NCBI GenBank assembly: GCA_945876185.1
Contig: CAMCMZ010000019.1
Coordinates: 1 to 51,728, forward strand
Direction of reading: 5' to 3'
DNA length: 51,728 bases
From: Candidatus Kuenenia stuttgartensis
Lineage (GTDB): Bacteria; Planctomycetota; UBA11346
Below, one piece after another: positions 25,625-32,670 of the stretch. A program made the position numbers and the translations under genes. The notes under the pieces were generated by a model. The model did no database searches, was not told the origin of the DNA, and worked only from the letters and a program-made list of their open reading frames with translations. How positions within the stretch are numbered: position 1 is the stretch's first letter; each line of letters starts with the position of its first letter.

Positions 25625-25990
25625 TCAGTACTTCCGCAGGCCGCTGGCCCCGGCCGGACCGGCACCCGGCTTGGGCGCGACACCGCCCAGGGTGAACTTG
25701 GTGTCGGCCTGCTTGGGGATGACTTGGTCGAGCCGGTCGATGAGCGCCCCGACATGCTGGCGCCGGCGTTCGAGCACATCGGCCTCTTTCCGGCGCTCGC
25801 GCAGTTTGCTGACCTCGGTCTGCTCGCCCAGGTACGGCACGAGGAAATCCGCTTCGGCCGACGCGGTCAGGATGTCGGTCAGCTCAGCCTCGATCTTGGT
25901 CAATTCTTCCTGGTAGAGTTCGCGGAAGCGCTTGAGCGCCGCGACCTTCTGGCCATCGGAAAGGGACACCGTGAGCGGGGCGAGCGGCAT
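25625..25990 (-). CDS. Small charged helical protein of unknown function
   Basis: 121 residues from an ATG at 25990. No family is recognised. Residues ~15-90 are rich in Glu, Lys, Arg and Leu with heptad-like spacing (LKRFRELYQEELTKIEAEL, LRERRKEADVLERRRQHV), so one or two long helices or a coiled coil are likely. The C-terminal ~20 residues are Gly/Pro/Ala-rich and end in Lys-Tyr. It precedes the acetyltransferase gene by 16 bases on the same strand. The frame stays open upstream across the 21-bp repeats, but that stretch is low-complexity Ala-Leu-Ala-Arg and is probably not translated. Confidence 0.65.
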   Translation of the reverse strand: MPLAPLTVSLSDGQKVAALKRFRELYQEELTKIEAELTDILTASAEADFLVPYLGEQTEVSKLRERRKEADVLERRRQHVGALIDRLDQVIPKQADTKFTLGGVAPKPGAGPAGASGLRKY

Positions 25991-26050
25991 GGCCGGCAGG
26001 CTAGGTGGACCGTCACGTTTTTCCAGGCAGCCGTCAGGCCAGCGGGGCAG

Positions 26051-26134
26051 CTGCCGCGCCAACGCCAGGCAACCGCGCGCCAACGCTGGGCAGCAGCGCG
26101 CCAATGCCAAGTAGCCGCGCGCCATCGAGGCAAG
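26051..26134. repeat. Degenerate 21-bp tandem repeat, four units
   Basis: Four consecutive 21-base units, each with a core close to CCGCGCGCCAACGC, fill much of the 195-base gap between the divergent coiled-protein and exonuclease genes. Units differ at several positions. The period is a multiple of three, which keeps antisense frames open and produces spurious long reading frames. Confidence 0.8.
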
Positions 26135-26185
26135 GCGGCCGCGCCCGGGGCTTCCTGCGCCGCCGTCCCGGCTATGGTCCAGCGC

Positions 26186-27028
26186 ATGAGCGATCGCCCC
26201 TCCTTCCTCGTCTTCGACATCGAGACCGTGGCCGACGGCCGCCTGGTCCAGCGCGTGCGCTTTCCGGATCGCCCGGAGCTGACTCCGGCCGAGGCGGTGG
26301 CGCTCTACCGTGAACAGCTCCTCGCCGCGAGCGGCGGCAAGTCGGACTTCGTGCCGCACACCTTCCAGGTGCCGGTCTCGATCGCGATCGCCAAGGTCGC
26401 GGCCGACAGTTCGCTGATCGAGGTCCGCACCCTCGACCGGCCGAAGTTCCGGCCGCAGGTCATCACCCGCAGCTTCTGGAAGGGTTGGGAAAAACACGGC
26501 AAGCCGACCCTGGTCACCTTCAACGGGCGCTTTTTCGACGTGCCGGTGCTGGAATTGTGCGCCTACCGCTATGGCCTGTCCGTGCCGGACTGGTTCGCCT
26601 CCACCGGTCCGTCGTACAACCAGCCGCGCAACCGCTACAACAGCCAGGCGCATCTCGATCTGCAAGATCTGCTTGGCAATTCTGGCGCGGTGCACATCAA
26701 CGGCGGTCTCAACCTGTGTGCGCAACTCCTCGGCAAGCCGGGCAAGATGGGCACCAAGGGCGACATGGTGCAGCAGTTGTGGGAAACCGGCGAGCGCGAA
26801 CGCATCGACGATTACTGCATGTGCGACGCGCTCGACACCTATTTCACCTTCTTGCGTTGCCGCGTGCTGCAAGGTTTCCTGACCCTGGAGCAGGAACACA
26901 CCCTGGTCGAGGGTGCGCGCGGCTGGATTGAACGCCAGGCCCAGAGCAACCTCGCGATGGCGGAATACCTGCGCAACTTCCGCTTCTGGCAGCCGACCGG
27001 GGACGATGATGACCCCTTCGTCCACTGA
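26186..27028 (+). CDS. PolB-like 3'-5' exonuclease
   Basis: 280 residues from the ATG at 26186 (MSDRPSFLVFDIET); an in-frame ATG four codons earlier cannot be excluded. DnaQ/PolB-type exonuclease motifs: ExoI FLVFDIETVADG (Asp-x-Glu), ExoII LVTFNGRFFDVPVL (Asp), ExoIII DDYCMCDALDTYFTF (Tyr/Asp). FVPHTFQVPVSIAIAKV and the central loop SQAHLDLQDLL match the family called predicted PolB-like 3'-5' exonucleases. It is stand-alone, with no polymerase domain, so a role in DNA repair or maturation is likely. It overlaps the uvrC-like gene by about 20 bases, which supports a repair context. Confidence 0.87.
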   Translation: MSDRPSFLVFDIETVADGRLVQRVRFPDRPELTPAEAVALYREQLLAASGGKSDFVPHTFQVPVSIAIAKVAADSSLIEVRTLDRPKFRPQVITRSFWKGWEKHGKPTLVTFNGRFFDVPVLELCAYRYGLSVPDWFASTGPSYNQPRNRYNSQAHLDLQDLLGNSGAVHINGGLNLCAQLLGKPGKMGTKGDMVQQLWETGERERIDDYCMCDALDTYFTFLRCRVLQGFLTLEQEHTLVEGARGWIERQAQSNLAMAEYLRNFRFWQPTGDDDDPFVH

Positions 27029-28568
27029 GCCGGACGACGCGGGATCACCGGCCGTTGAGGCCCTGGTGCCAGCAGCCCAGGCCGACGCTCCGGCGGCAAC
27101 GGGGAAGCCCGACGCTCCGGCGGCCACGGGGAAGCCCGACGCTCCGACGGCCACGGCCAAGACCGACGTTCCGGCGGTCACTGGAAAAGCCGCGCGCCGC
27201 CTCGCCGCCCAGCGCCTGACCCGACCCGATCTTGCGGATCAGCTTGCGGCGGTGCCGACGCTGCCGGGGTGCTACCTCTACAAGGACGCCGATGGCCGGG
27301 TGATCTACGTCGGCAAGGCGAAGGACCTACGCAAACGCGTGGCCTCATATTTCCAGGACACCCCGGGCGGGGTGATGCGCCACTCGACCAAGACCCGCCG
27401 CCTGGTCGTGGAACTCACCACCATCGAGACCATCGCCCTCGACAGCGAGGTCGAGGCCCTCCTGGTCGAGAGCCAGCTCATCAAGGAACTGCAACCGCGT
27501 TTCAACATCCTGCTGAAAGATGGCAAGGATTTCCCGCTGCTCGCGATCAGCCGCGAGGAGTTCCCGCGCGTGTTCATCACCCGCGACCGCAACCTTCAGG
27601 GCGTCGACCTGCTCGGGCCGTTCATCAGCTCGACTGACTTGCGCCGGGCCTACCACTTCCTGCAACGCACCTTCCGCTTCCGCACCTGCGACCTCGACCT
27701 GCATGAGGCGGATCCGAATCGACGCCATTTCGCGCCCTGCCTGAACTGGCACATCAAGCGGTGCTCGGCGCCCTGCACGCCGAAGATCGGCGCCGCCGAA
27801 TACGGTGCCGACATCCGCGCCCTGCGCGCCCTGGTGACCGGCCGCAACAAGTCCGACGTCGTGCGCGACCTGGGCACGCGCATGCGCGCCGCCGCCGCGT
27901 CGCTGCGCTTCGAGGACGCCGCCCGCCTGCGCGACCAGGTGCAGGCGCTCGACCGCCTGAAAGAACGCGGCCGGCTGCGCGACTACGACGAACCCGCCGC
28001 GCCGGTGATCGACCTCCACTCCGGACTCATCGCCTTGCAGGAGCACCTCGACCTCGCCGCGCCGCCGCAGGTCATCGAGGGCATCGATAACGCGCACCTG
28101 CAAGGCACCCACGTCGTTGCCGGGTTAGTTCGTTTCATCCACGGCGTCCCCGACAAGGACGGCTATCGCCGCTTCAAGATCAAGGGAGCCGACGGCAGCG
28201 GAGATCCCGGCAACAACGACGTCGCCGCGATGCGCGAGGTGGTCGGCCGCCGCCTGCGCCGGCTCCGCGACGAGGCCGGCCGCCTGCCCGACATCCTGCT
28301 GGTCGACGGCGGCCAGGCCCAGGTCGCCACGGCGCTGGAGGCCGCACGCGCCGAGGGCGTGACGCCACCCTGCCTGATCGGATTGGCAAAACGCGAGGAA
28401 ACCATCATCCGCAGCGACGGCAGCGAATTGCGCCTGCCGCGCCGCGATCCCGGCCTGCGCCTGCTGCAATGCGTGCGCGACGAGGCCCACCGCTTTTGCA
28501 GGCGTTACTTCCACCTCCTGCAAAAGAACGCGGTACACCGCGTTACGGACGACGAAAAAGGATCTTGA
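27006..28568 (+). CDS. uvrC: UvrC-type excinuclease subunit lacking the C-terminal HhH domain
   Basis: 520 residues; two adjacent ATGs (27006, 27009) follow GGGGA and overlap the exonuclease gene. Residues ~1-75 are a low-complexity extension with four DAPAATGKP-like repeats. Residues ~85-165: GIY-YIG nuclease (CYLYKDADGRVIYVGKAKDL). Near 225-255 four Cys (RTCDLD, FAPCLNW, IKRCSAPC) match the UvrC [4Fe-4S] site. A UVR helix follows (FEDAARLRDQVQALD). The RNase H-like 5' nuclease keeps its acidic/His residues: GIDNAHLQGTHVV, DILLVDGGQAQV and RDEAHRF. The protein ends 26 residues after that motif, whereas full UvrC (about 610) continues with tandem helix-hairpin-helix DNA binding. Either a short natural variant or a truncation; inverted repeats crowd the 3' end. 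Confidence 0.9.
   Translation: MMTPSSTEPDDAGSPAVEALVPAAQADAPAATGKPDAPAATGKPDAPTATAKTDVPAVTGKAARRLAAQRLTRPDLADQLAAVPTLPGCYLYKDADGRVIYVGKAKDLRKRVASYFQDTPGGVMRHSTKTRRLVVELTTIETIALDSEVEALLVESQLIKELQPRFNILLKDGKDFPLLAISREEFPRVFITRDRNLQGVDLLGPFISSTDLRRAYHFLQRTFRFRTCDLDLHEADPNRRHFAPCLNWHIKRCSAPCTPKIGAAEYGADIRALRALVTGRNKSDVVRDLGTRMRAAAASLRFEDAARLRDQVQALDRLKERGRLRDYDEPAAPVIDLHSGLIALQEHLDLAAPPQVIEGIDNAHLQGTHVVAGLVRFIHGVPDKDGYRRFKIKGADGSGDPGNNDVAAMREVVGRRLRRLRDEAGRLPDILLVDGGQAQVATALEAARAEGVTPPCLIGLAKREETIIRSDGSELRLPRRDPGLRLLQCVRDEAHRFCRRYFHLLQKNAVHRVTDDEKGS
27083..27190. repeat. 27-bp tandem repeat, four units, in the uvrC N-terminal extension
   Basis: Four units of 27 bases beginning GACGCTCCGG (the last GACGTTCCGG) run head to tail and encode nine-residue DAPAATGKP-type repeats. 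Units 1 and 2 are almost identical and units 3 and 4 more diverged. They precede the conserved GIY-YIG domain and probably form a flexible acidic/basic linker. Confidence 0.92.
28493..28544. repeat. Two adjacent perfect inverted repeats at the uvrC 3' end
   Basis: CTTTTGCAGG (28493-28502) pairs perfectly with CCTGCAAAAG (28517-28526) across a 14-base loop. Immediately after, AACGCGGT and ACCGCGTT (28527-28544) form an 8-bp palindrome with a 2-base centre. Both are inside the last codons of the uvrC-like gene and directly follow its RDEAHRF motif. Confidence 0.85.
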
Positions 28569-28610
28569 GTCACTCTGCTCAGGCGCCATGCTTCCGCATC
28601 CAGCCAGCCT

Positions 28611-29147
28611 ATGCCAATTCCTCTCCTCCAGATCGGCAGCCTGAGCAACGATGATTTGCGCCGCCGTCTGGAATCGGTCCCGCCTGGCGAATCCATCGAT
28701 TGCAACGGGGTCAAACGCCTGCCGCTCGCGGTGCTGATCGCCGCTCGCGACCACGGCATGCTCACCTTCGCGAACGTGCACGGCCCCGCCCGTTCCACCC
28801 TGACCATCTTCCGCCTGCCCATCGCCGACGCGCATCCGTCCTTCCCTGAGGTCCCCTTCCTGATCGAGACGCACGCGCCTGATACGTTGGTGATCAAGCC
28901 GAAGGCGAACGCGACGACCTTCCCCAACCTGTCGAGCCACCCCGGCCACGACTGGCTGCAAGGACTCACCGCCGGCAGCATCACCATCGACCTCACCGCC
29001 GTGCAGCAGATCAACTCGGTCGTGGTCGCCTGGATGCTCCGCCTCGCTCAGGACAGCGCCCCGCTGCGCCTGAAGCTCTCCAAGGTCAGCCGCCAGGTCG
29101 AAACCCAGCTACGCCAGCTGCGCCTCGACCACATCCTCGCGCTTTGA
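28611..29147 (+). CDS. STAS-like domain protein
   Basis: 178 residues from an ATG at 28611. The N-terminal half (residues 1-95) matches no family I know. The C-terminal half looks like a STAS fold: TIDLTAVQQINSVVVAWML (strand plus the helix that carries the conserved Asn-Ser in anti-sigma antagonists), then LRLKLSKVSRQVETQLRQL and a final LDHIL. STAS proteins of this kind are switches in partner-switching or localisation systems, with the Ser (here after Asn) phosphorylated by a kinase. A second STAS protein is encoded at 45509. It is 42 bases downstream of the uvrC-like gene and convergent with the next gene (30 bases). Confidence 0.62.
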   Translation: MPIPLLQIGSLSNDDLRRRLESVPPGESIDCNGVKRLPLAVLIAARDHGMLTFANVHGPARSTLTIFRLPIADAHPSFPEVPFLIETHAPDTLVIKPKANATTFPNLSSHPGHDWLQGLTAGSITIDLTAVQQINSVVVAWMLRLAQDSAPLRLKLSKVSRQVETQLRQLRLDHILAL

Positions 29148-29177
29148 ATCTGAAATTGCCTCGAACCTGGGACCGGT

Positions 29178-30227
29178 CTACGGACCGACCAGGGCCTTCG
29201 CCGACTTGGCGCATTCCATGCTGTAGAGGGTCGCCACCGCCAAGCCCTGGGCTTCGGCGCGCTGCTTGGCGTCGGTGGCGGCCACCAGCACGCGGCGGGC
29301 GGCGAGCAGACAGCGCAGGTCGTCTTTCTGCCGGTATTTCCGCGCGGTTTCCAGCCACGCTGCGGCATCGCCGGGCGCCGGCAGGCTGTCCTGGCCCTGG
29401 TTGTCACCCAGGGCGACCGCCACCATGCCGGTGCCGATGCCGGTAGCAGGGCGCGGCACCCACAAGGCGAGAGTGCAGGCGACCGGCAGCCACGGATCGT
29501 CGTCCTTGGGCAGGCGCTTGACCACCGCGACCGCGAGTTCGACCTCGGCGACCTCGCCGCGATCGCGCATGGCCTGGGCATAGGCGATCAGGCCGGCGCG
29601 GTCGCGCGAACCGAGGCGCAGGAGCGCGGCCAGCTTCGGACGCGCATCGCCAGCGGGCGCACCGCCCGCGAGGATCGCCGCCGGCACCGCGAGTTCGGCC
29701 GGGCCGCGCAGGCCGAGCGCGCATTCGGCGAGTTCCGGATCGGCGGCATGGCCGGCGGCCAGCATGGCCGCCAGACTCGCATGGCCGCCGAGAATATCAT
29801 TGCGGCTAATCCCGCTGCTCCGCACCGCCAGCACGACCCGGGGAGTGAACTGGGTGGTCTCGCTGAGCACGATCACGCCGTTCAGGTTCACCGAGACGAC
29901 CTTCTCAACCACCTTCCAGCGTGCGCCCAGGGCCTCGCGTTCGCTGATGAATATCTGCGCCTCGACCGTGTCCGCCAGCTGGCGGCGCGCGCGCTGGAGC
30001 GCGATCTCGCGGTTCATCACCTTGCGCGACAGGTCCGGCGTCTCGGCCACTTCCTGCACTGCGATCAGCCAGTCGCCGGCCCGGTGCAGACCGGGTTGGG
30101 TCAAGTCGAGCTTGGCCTCGGCGATCGCGGCTTCGACCGCAATGCGGGGGTCAGCAGCGCGGGGATCAGCGGCAGGCTCGCCGGCACCGACCAGCGCAGC
30201 CATCGTCATTAGGACCAGCACAATCAC
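29178..30227 (-). CDS. Exported protein with LPP20-like segment
   Basis: About 349 residues if it starts at a GTG at 30227; ATGs at 30209 and 30314 are alternatives and no start has a good ribosome site. The N-terminus is a hydrophobic export signal (VLVLMTMAALVGAGEPA). Residues ~60-130 contain NREIALQRARRQLADTVEAQ and a beta-rich stretch similar in layout to LPP20 domains (helix with repeated Ala/Arg, then strands). The remainder is Ala/Leu-rich, helical, repeat-like (tetratricopeptide-like spacing) and ends KALVGP. The open frame continues upstream through the hairpin repeats at 30371-30750, but that extension is repeat-derived. It is the last gene of the co-oriented lipoprotein run. Confidence 0.6.
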   Translation of the reverse strand: MIVLVLMTMAALVGAGEPAADPRAADPRIAVEAAIAEAKLDLTQPGLHRAGDWLIAVQEVAETPDLSRKVMNREIALQRARRQLADTVEAQIFISEREALGARWKVVEKVVSVNLNGVIVLSETTQFTPRVVLAVRSSGISRNDILGGHASLAAMLAAGHAADPELAECALGLRGPAELAVPAAILAGGAPAGDARPKLAALLRLGSRDRAGLIAYAQAMRDRGEVAEVELAVAVVKRLPKDDDPWLPVACTLALWVPRPATGIGTGMVAVALGDNQGQDSLPAPGDAAAWLETARKYRQKDDLRCLLAARRVLVAATDAKQRAEAQGLAVATLYSMECAKSAKALVGP

Positions 30228-30370
30228 ACTGAGACCCGTTGACCCCCAACCCGATTGGGGAACAACCGAATGGAATCCGCCGAGAAAATACTGGAGTCGC
30301 CGCCATGGTTGCATTGCCGCTGGCTGTGTAGGCAATTTCGCCGATGGAATGATGCCTTGGGGCTTCTCGC

Positions 30371-30484
30371 CTGTTTCAGCCGTCCCTACGGGACTAGCCT
30401 CCGACTCTTTGCAGATCCCGGGGTTGAAACCCCGGGCTAACCTCGCAGCGTCCCTACGGGACGCCCTTTTCTTGATGTTTACCA
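30371..30484. repeat. Three-hairpin intergenic repeat element, copy A
   Basis: The element reads: CTGTTTCAGCC lead, GTCCC-TAC-GGGAC hairpin (30382-30394), a 20-base palindrome CCCGGGGTT-GAA-ACCCCGGG (30417-30436), then a second GTCCC-TAC-GGGAC (30450-30462) and a CTTTTCTTGATGTTTACCA tail. The 102 bases from 30383 are repeated in copy B. It has no coding role; the layout is REP-like. Confidence 0.9.
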
Positions 30485-30535
30485 AGAAAACCCCGCAGGA
30501 GATCAGGTACCGAGATTTCACGTCTGATGCCGCCT

Positions 30536-30637
30536 TCCCTACGGGACTAGCCTCCGACTCTTTGCAGATCCCGGGGTTGAAACCCCGGGCTAACCTCGCA
30601 GCGTCCCTATGGGACGCCCTTTTCTTGATATTTACCA
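30536..30637. repeat. Three-hairpin intergenic repeat element, copy B
   Basis: 102 bases that match 30383-30484 with about two differences (TACGGG/TATGGG in the second outer hairpin, GATG/GATA in the tail), in the same orientation and 153 bases further on. The first difference slightly weakens the second outer hairpin. Such similarity implies recent duplication or homogenisation. Confidence 0.92.
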
Positions 30638-30654
30638 TGATAATCCCTGAATAA

Positions 30655-30750
30655 CCGTCCCGTAGGGACGGGATGATGTTAGCCCGGGGTTTCAACCCCG
30701 GGTTACGCGGACATGTCTCTGTATCAGTCCCGTAGGGACGGCTGAAACAG
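30655..30750. repeat. Three-hairpin intergenic repeat element, inverted copy C
   Basis: In reverse orientation this contains the same parts: GTCCC-GTA-GGGAC hairpins at 30657-30669 and 30727-30739, the CCCGGGG...CCCCGGG core between them and the CTGTTTCAGCC lead at its right end. The inter-hairpin spacers are unlike those of A and B, so it is an older or separate copy. With A and B it fills most of the 577-base gap 30228-30804, which otherwise shows no gene. Confidence 0.85.
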
Positions 30751-30804
30751 TCGTTTGGGTATCAGCGTCGATTCCTGGGAATCAGGCTTTCTGAAGATGT
30801 GCAT

Positions 30805-31050
30805 CTACGAACTCTTCCAAATCAGCCCGACCAGTCCGAAAATCACCAGCAGCAGACCGATCACGGCGAACACCCCGAGTCCGATCAGAACCATCTGGCC
30901 CGACAGGCCGAAGTCCTGGTCGAAGAGCATGACCGTCTGGCTGTCTGACAGGAGCGCCGTCCGGTTCGTCTTATAGAAGAACACGGTGAAACCCAGGATG
31001 CCGAGGCCGACGACCAGGCGCAGGATGGCGGAGATCATGGCTGAGATCAT
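30805..31050 (-). CDS. Small two-helix membrane protein
   Basis: 81 residues from the ATG at 31050 (another ATG four codons later). Two hydrophobic segments at residues ~5-25 (ILRLVVGLGILGFTVFFY) and ~52-77 (MVLIGLGVFAVIGLLLVIFG) flank a polar loop of about 25 residues (TNRTALLSDSQTVMLFDQDF). No family recognised. It lies in the lipoprotein gene run, 53 bases after the preceding exported-protein gene, so it may be an inner-membrane accessory of that system. Confidence 0.72.
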   Translation of the reverse strand: MISAMISAILRLVVGLGILGFTVFFYKTNRTALLSDSQTVMLFDQDFGLSGQMVLIGLGVFAVIGLLLVIFGLVGLIWKSS

Positions 31051-31103
31051 GCTCGATTTGCTCCGGGTTGCCTGGCTGGTTCAGACGACGGGTCGCGACC
31101 GTC

Positions 31104-32597
31104 CTACCAGCTCGGATCCATGGTCGTGCCGGCGCCCTTGCCGCCGGTGCCGCCGGTCGGGTTGCCCGGGGCCGCATCGGACTTGCCGGCGGAAGCGCCC
31201 TTGGCGAGCCGCATCGAGCGCGGCGACCAGGTGATCACCACACCCGCGACATCGCTGCCGTCGACCTTGCTCGACCAGCGCTTGAAGGTCGCCTGGCCGG
31301 TGATGCTCAGCGAGCCGCCGCCCGATTTGATGTGGGCGAGGTATTTCTCGGCCCGCTGCACGGTGGCCTCGCTCTTCTTGGTGGTCGTGTTTTCGACCTC
31401 AGCGGCGAGCTGAGCCATCTCCTGGGTCTCGTTGCTGGTGGTTTTTTCATAGACGAACGACTTCAGCGCCGCGAGCGCGTTGTTGCCGGCGGTGCCCCAG
31501 GCGGCCTGCAAGGCGGTGGCGCGCATCATCGGACTGGCGGAAACGAAACCGCCCTGGCCGTAGGCGACCAGGATGATCTCGCCGGTCTCGTCGACGCAGC
31601 GCTGCACGCCGAAGCAGCGCAGCAGGCGCATGGGATCAGTGGGGATCTGTTCTTCGAGGCGCTTGCCGATCGCGGGCGGCTTGGGCGGCAGGTCGGCAGC
31701 GGCGCGGGTGAACAGGTGCGACAGCTTGGCCAGGTTTTCCGACCACACGATGCCAACCACCATGCCCTGGTTGCCTTCGATCGGACCTTCGGTCACGGCC
31801 AGGGTGGCGCAGCCTTCCATCGCGGCGGCGCAACGGGTGCGGACATAGGACTCATAAGCCTCGCCCAGGACCAGCCGTTTCTTTTCGATCGGCGCGTCCT
31901 TGTCGACCTTTGCCCCCAGTTTGACCAGCTGCGCGTCGACCTCGGCGGGGGTCGCTGCCTGGGCCTTCTTGAGGATGTCCTCCTTCGACGCGGCGGGCAG
32001 GGTGGGATCTTCGATCTCGCCGCTGTTCGACAGCAGCGCGGTCTGGCGACCGCTGAGCACCTCGACGCTCAACTGCTTGGCGATCTCGGCGCGGGCGCGC
32101 AGTTCGGCCATGTTGTAGGCGGCGATGCGGGCGGCGGCCCAGTCGACCGTACCGGGCTTGCCCTGCACCTGGCTGAAGCCGGTCGCGATGATCAGCGTTT
32201 TGCCGTTCTTTTCCTGGATGCCGGGCTTGAGGCCCTGGCTGCTGATGACCTGATCCATCTCGCTCATCGGGTCGCCACCCGAGGTGGTGATCAGGTTGAG
32301 GGTGACGCTCGGGGCCGGACCGGCAGACGCGCTGGAGGCAGGCAACTGGTCGGGACCGGCACCACCAGCCTTGCCGCTGTCGGCCGCGGCGACCGCATCG
32401 GCCTTGGCCTTGGTGGCGGCGATGACCTTGGTCGCAGGGTCTTCATTGGCGAGACGGGCGAGCTCGCGATCGAGTTCGGCAAAGGCCTTGTCGGCCTCGG
32501 CGGCGGAGCGCTGGTGCGAGTCGGCGGCATCGCCGGCGTACACGCTGGCGGAACCGGCGGCCAGGATCAGGGCGAGGGCGGGGACGAGGTGGCGCAT
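31104..32597 (-). CDS. Exported protein of the LPP20 locus, unknown function
   Basis: 497 residues with a Sec signal (MRHLVPALALILAAGSASVYA). Residues ~33-52 are AEADKAFAELDRELARLA, a helix that closely resembles the C-terminal ends of the lipoproteins encoded at 33705 and 34403. A flexible Ala/Ser/Gly linker follows, then from ~130 a large domain whose first part (DWAAARIAAYNMAELRAR, AEIAKQLSVEVLSGRQ) looks like the Ala/Arg helix of LPP20 proteins. Two Cys pairs (RTRCAAAMEGC, LLRCFGVQRC) may form disulphides. The C-terminus is Gly-rich. It is 53 bases from the small membrane protein and 73 bases from the next LPP20 gene. I cannot name a function. Confidence 0.72.
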   Translation of the reverse strand: MRHLVPALALILAAGSASVYAGDAADSHQRSAAEADKAFAELDRELARLANEDPATKVIAATKAKADAVAAADSGKAGGAGPDQLPASSASAGPAPSVTLNLITTSGGDPMSEMDQVISSQGLKPGIQEKNGKTLIIATGFSQVQGKPGTVDWAAARIAAYNMAELRARAEIAKQLSVEVLSGRQTALLSNSGEIEDPTLPAASKEDILKKAQAATPAEVDAQLVKLGAKVDKDAPIEKKRLVLGEAYESYVRTRCAAAMEGCATLAVTEGPIEGNQGMVVGIVWSENLAKLSHLFTRAAADLPPKPPAIGKRLEEQIPTDPMRLLRCFGVQRCVDETGEIILVAYGQGGFVSASPMMRATALQAAWGTAGNNALAALKSFVYEKTTSNETQEMAQLAAEVENTTTKKSEATVQRAEKYLAHIKSGGGSLSITGQATFKRWSSKVDGSDVAGVVITWSPRSMRLAKGASAGKSDAAPGNPTGGTGGKGAGTTMDPSW

Positions 32598-32670
32598 GGG
32601 GGGATCTCGGGGTGGGGGTGGTCAGGATGGTTCGGGCGGAAATGGCTTGGAGGGCGCCGGCGTCAGCCGG

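Noticed and set aside
30228..30695. N-terminal extension of the exported protein at 29178 with duplicated VNIKKRAS and GFNPGICKESEASPVG segments
   Set aside because: These peptides are translations of the hairpin repeats A and B. The same protein block repeated twice mirrors the DNA repeat, and an export signal begins near 30227.
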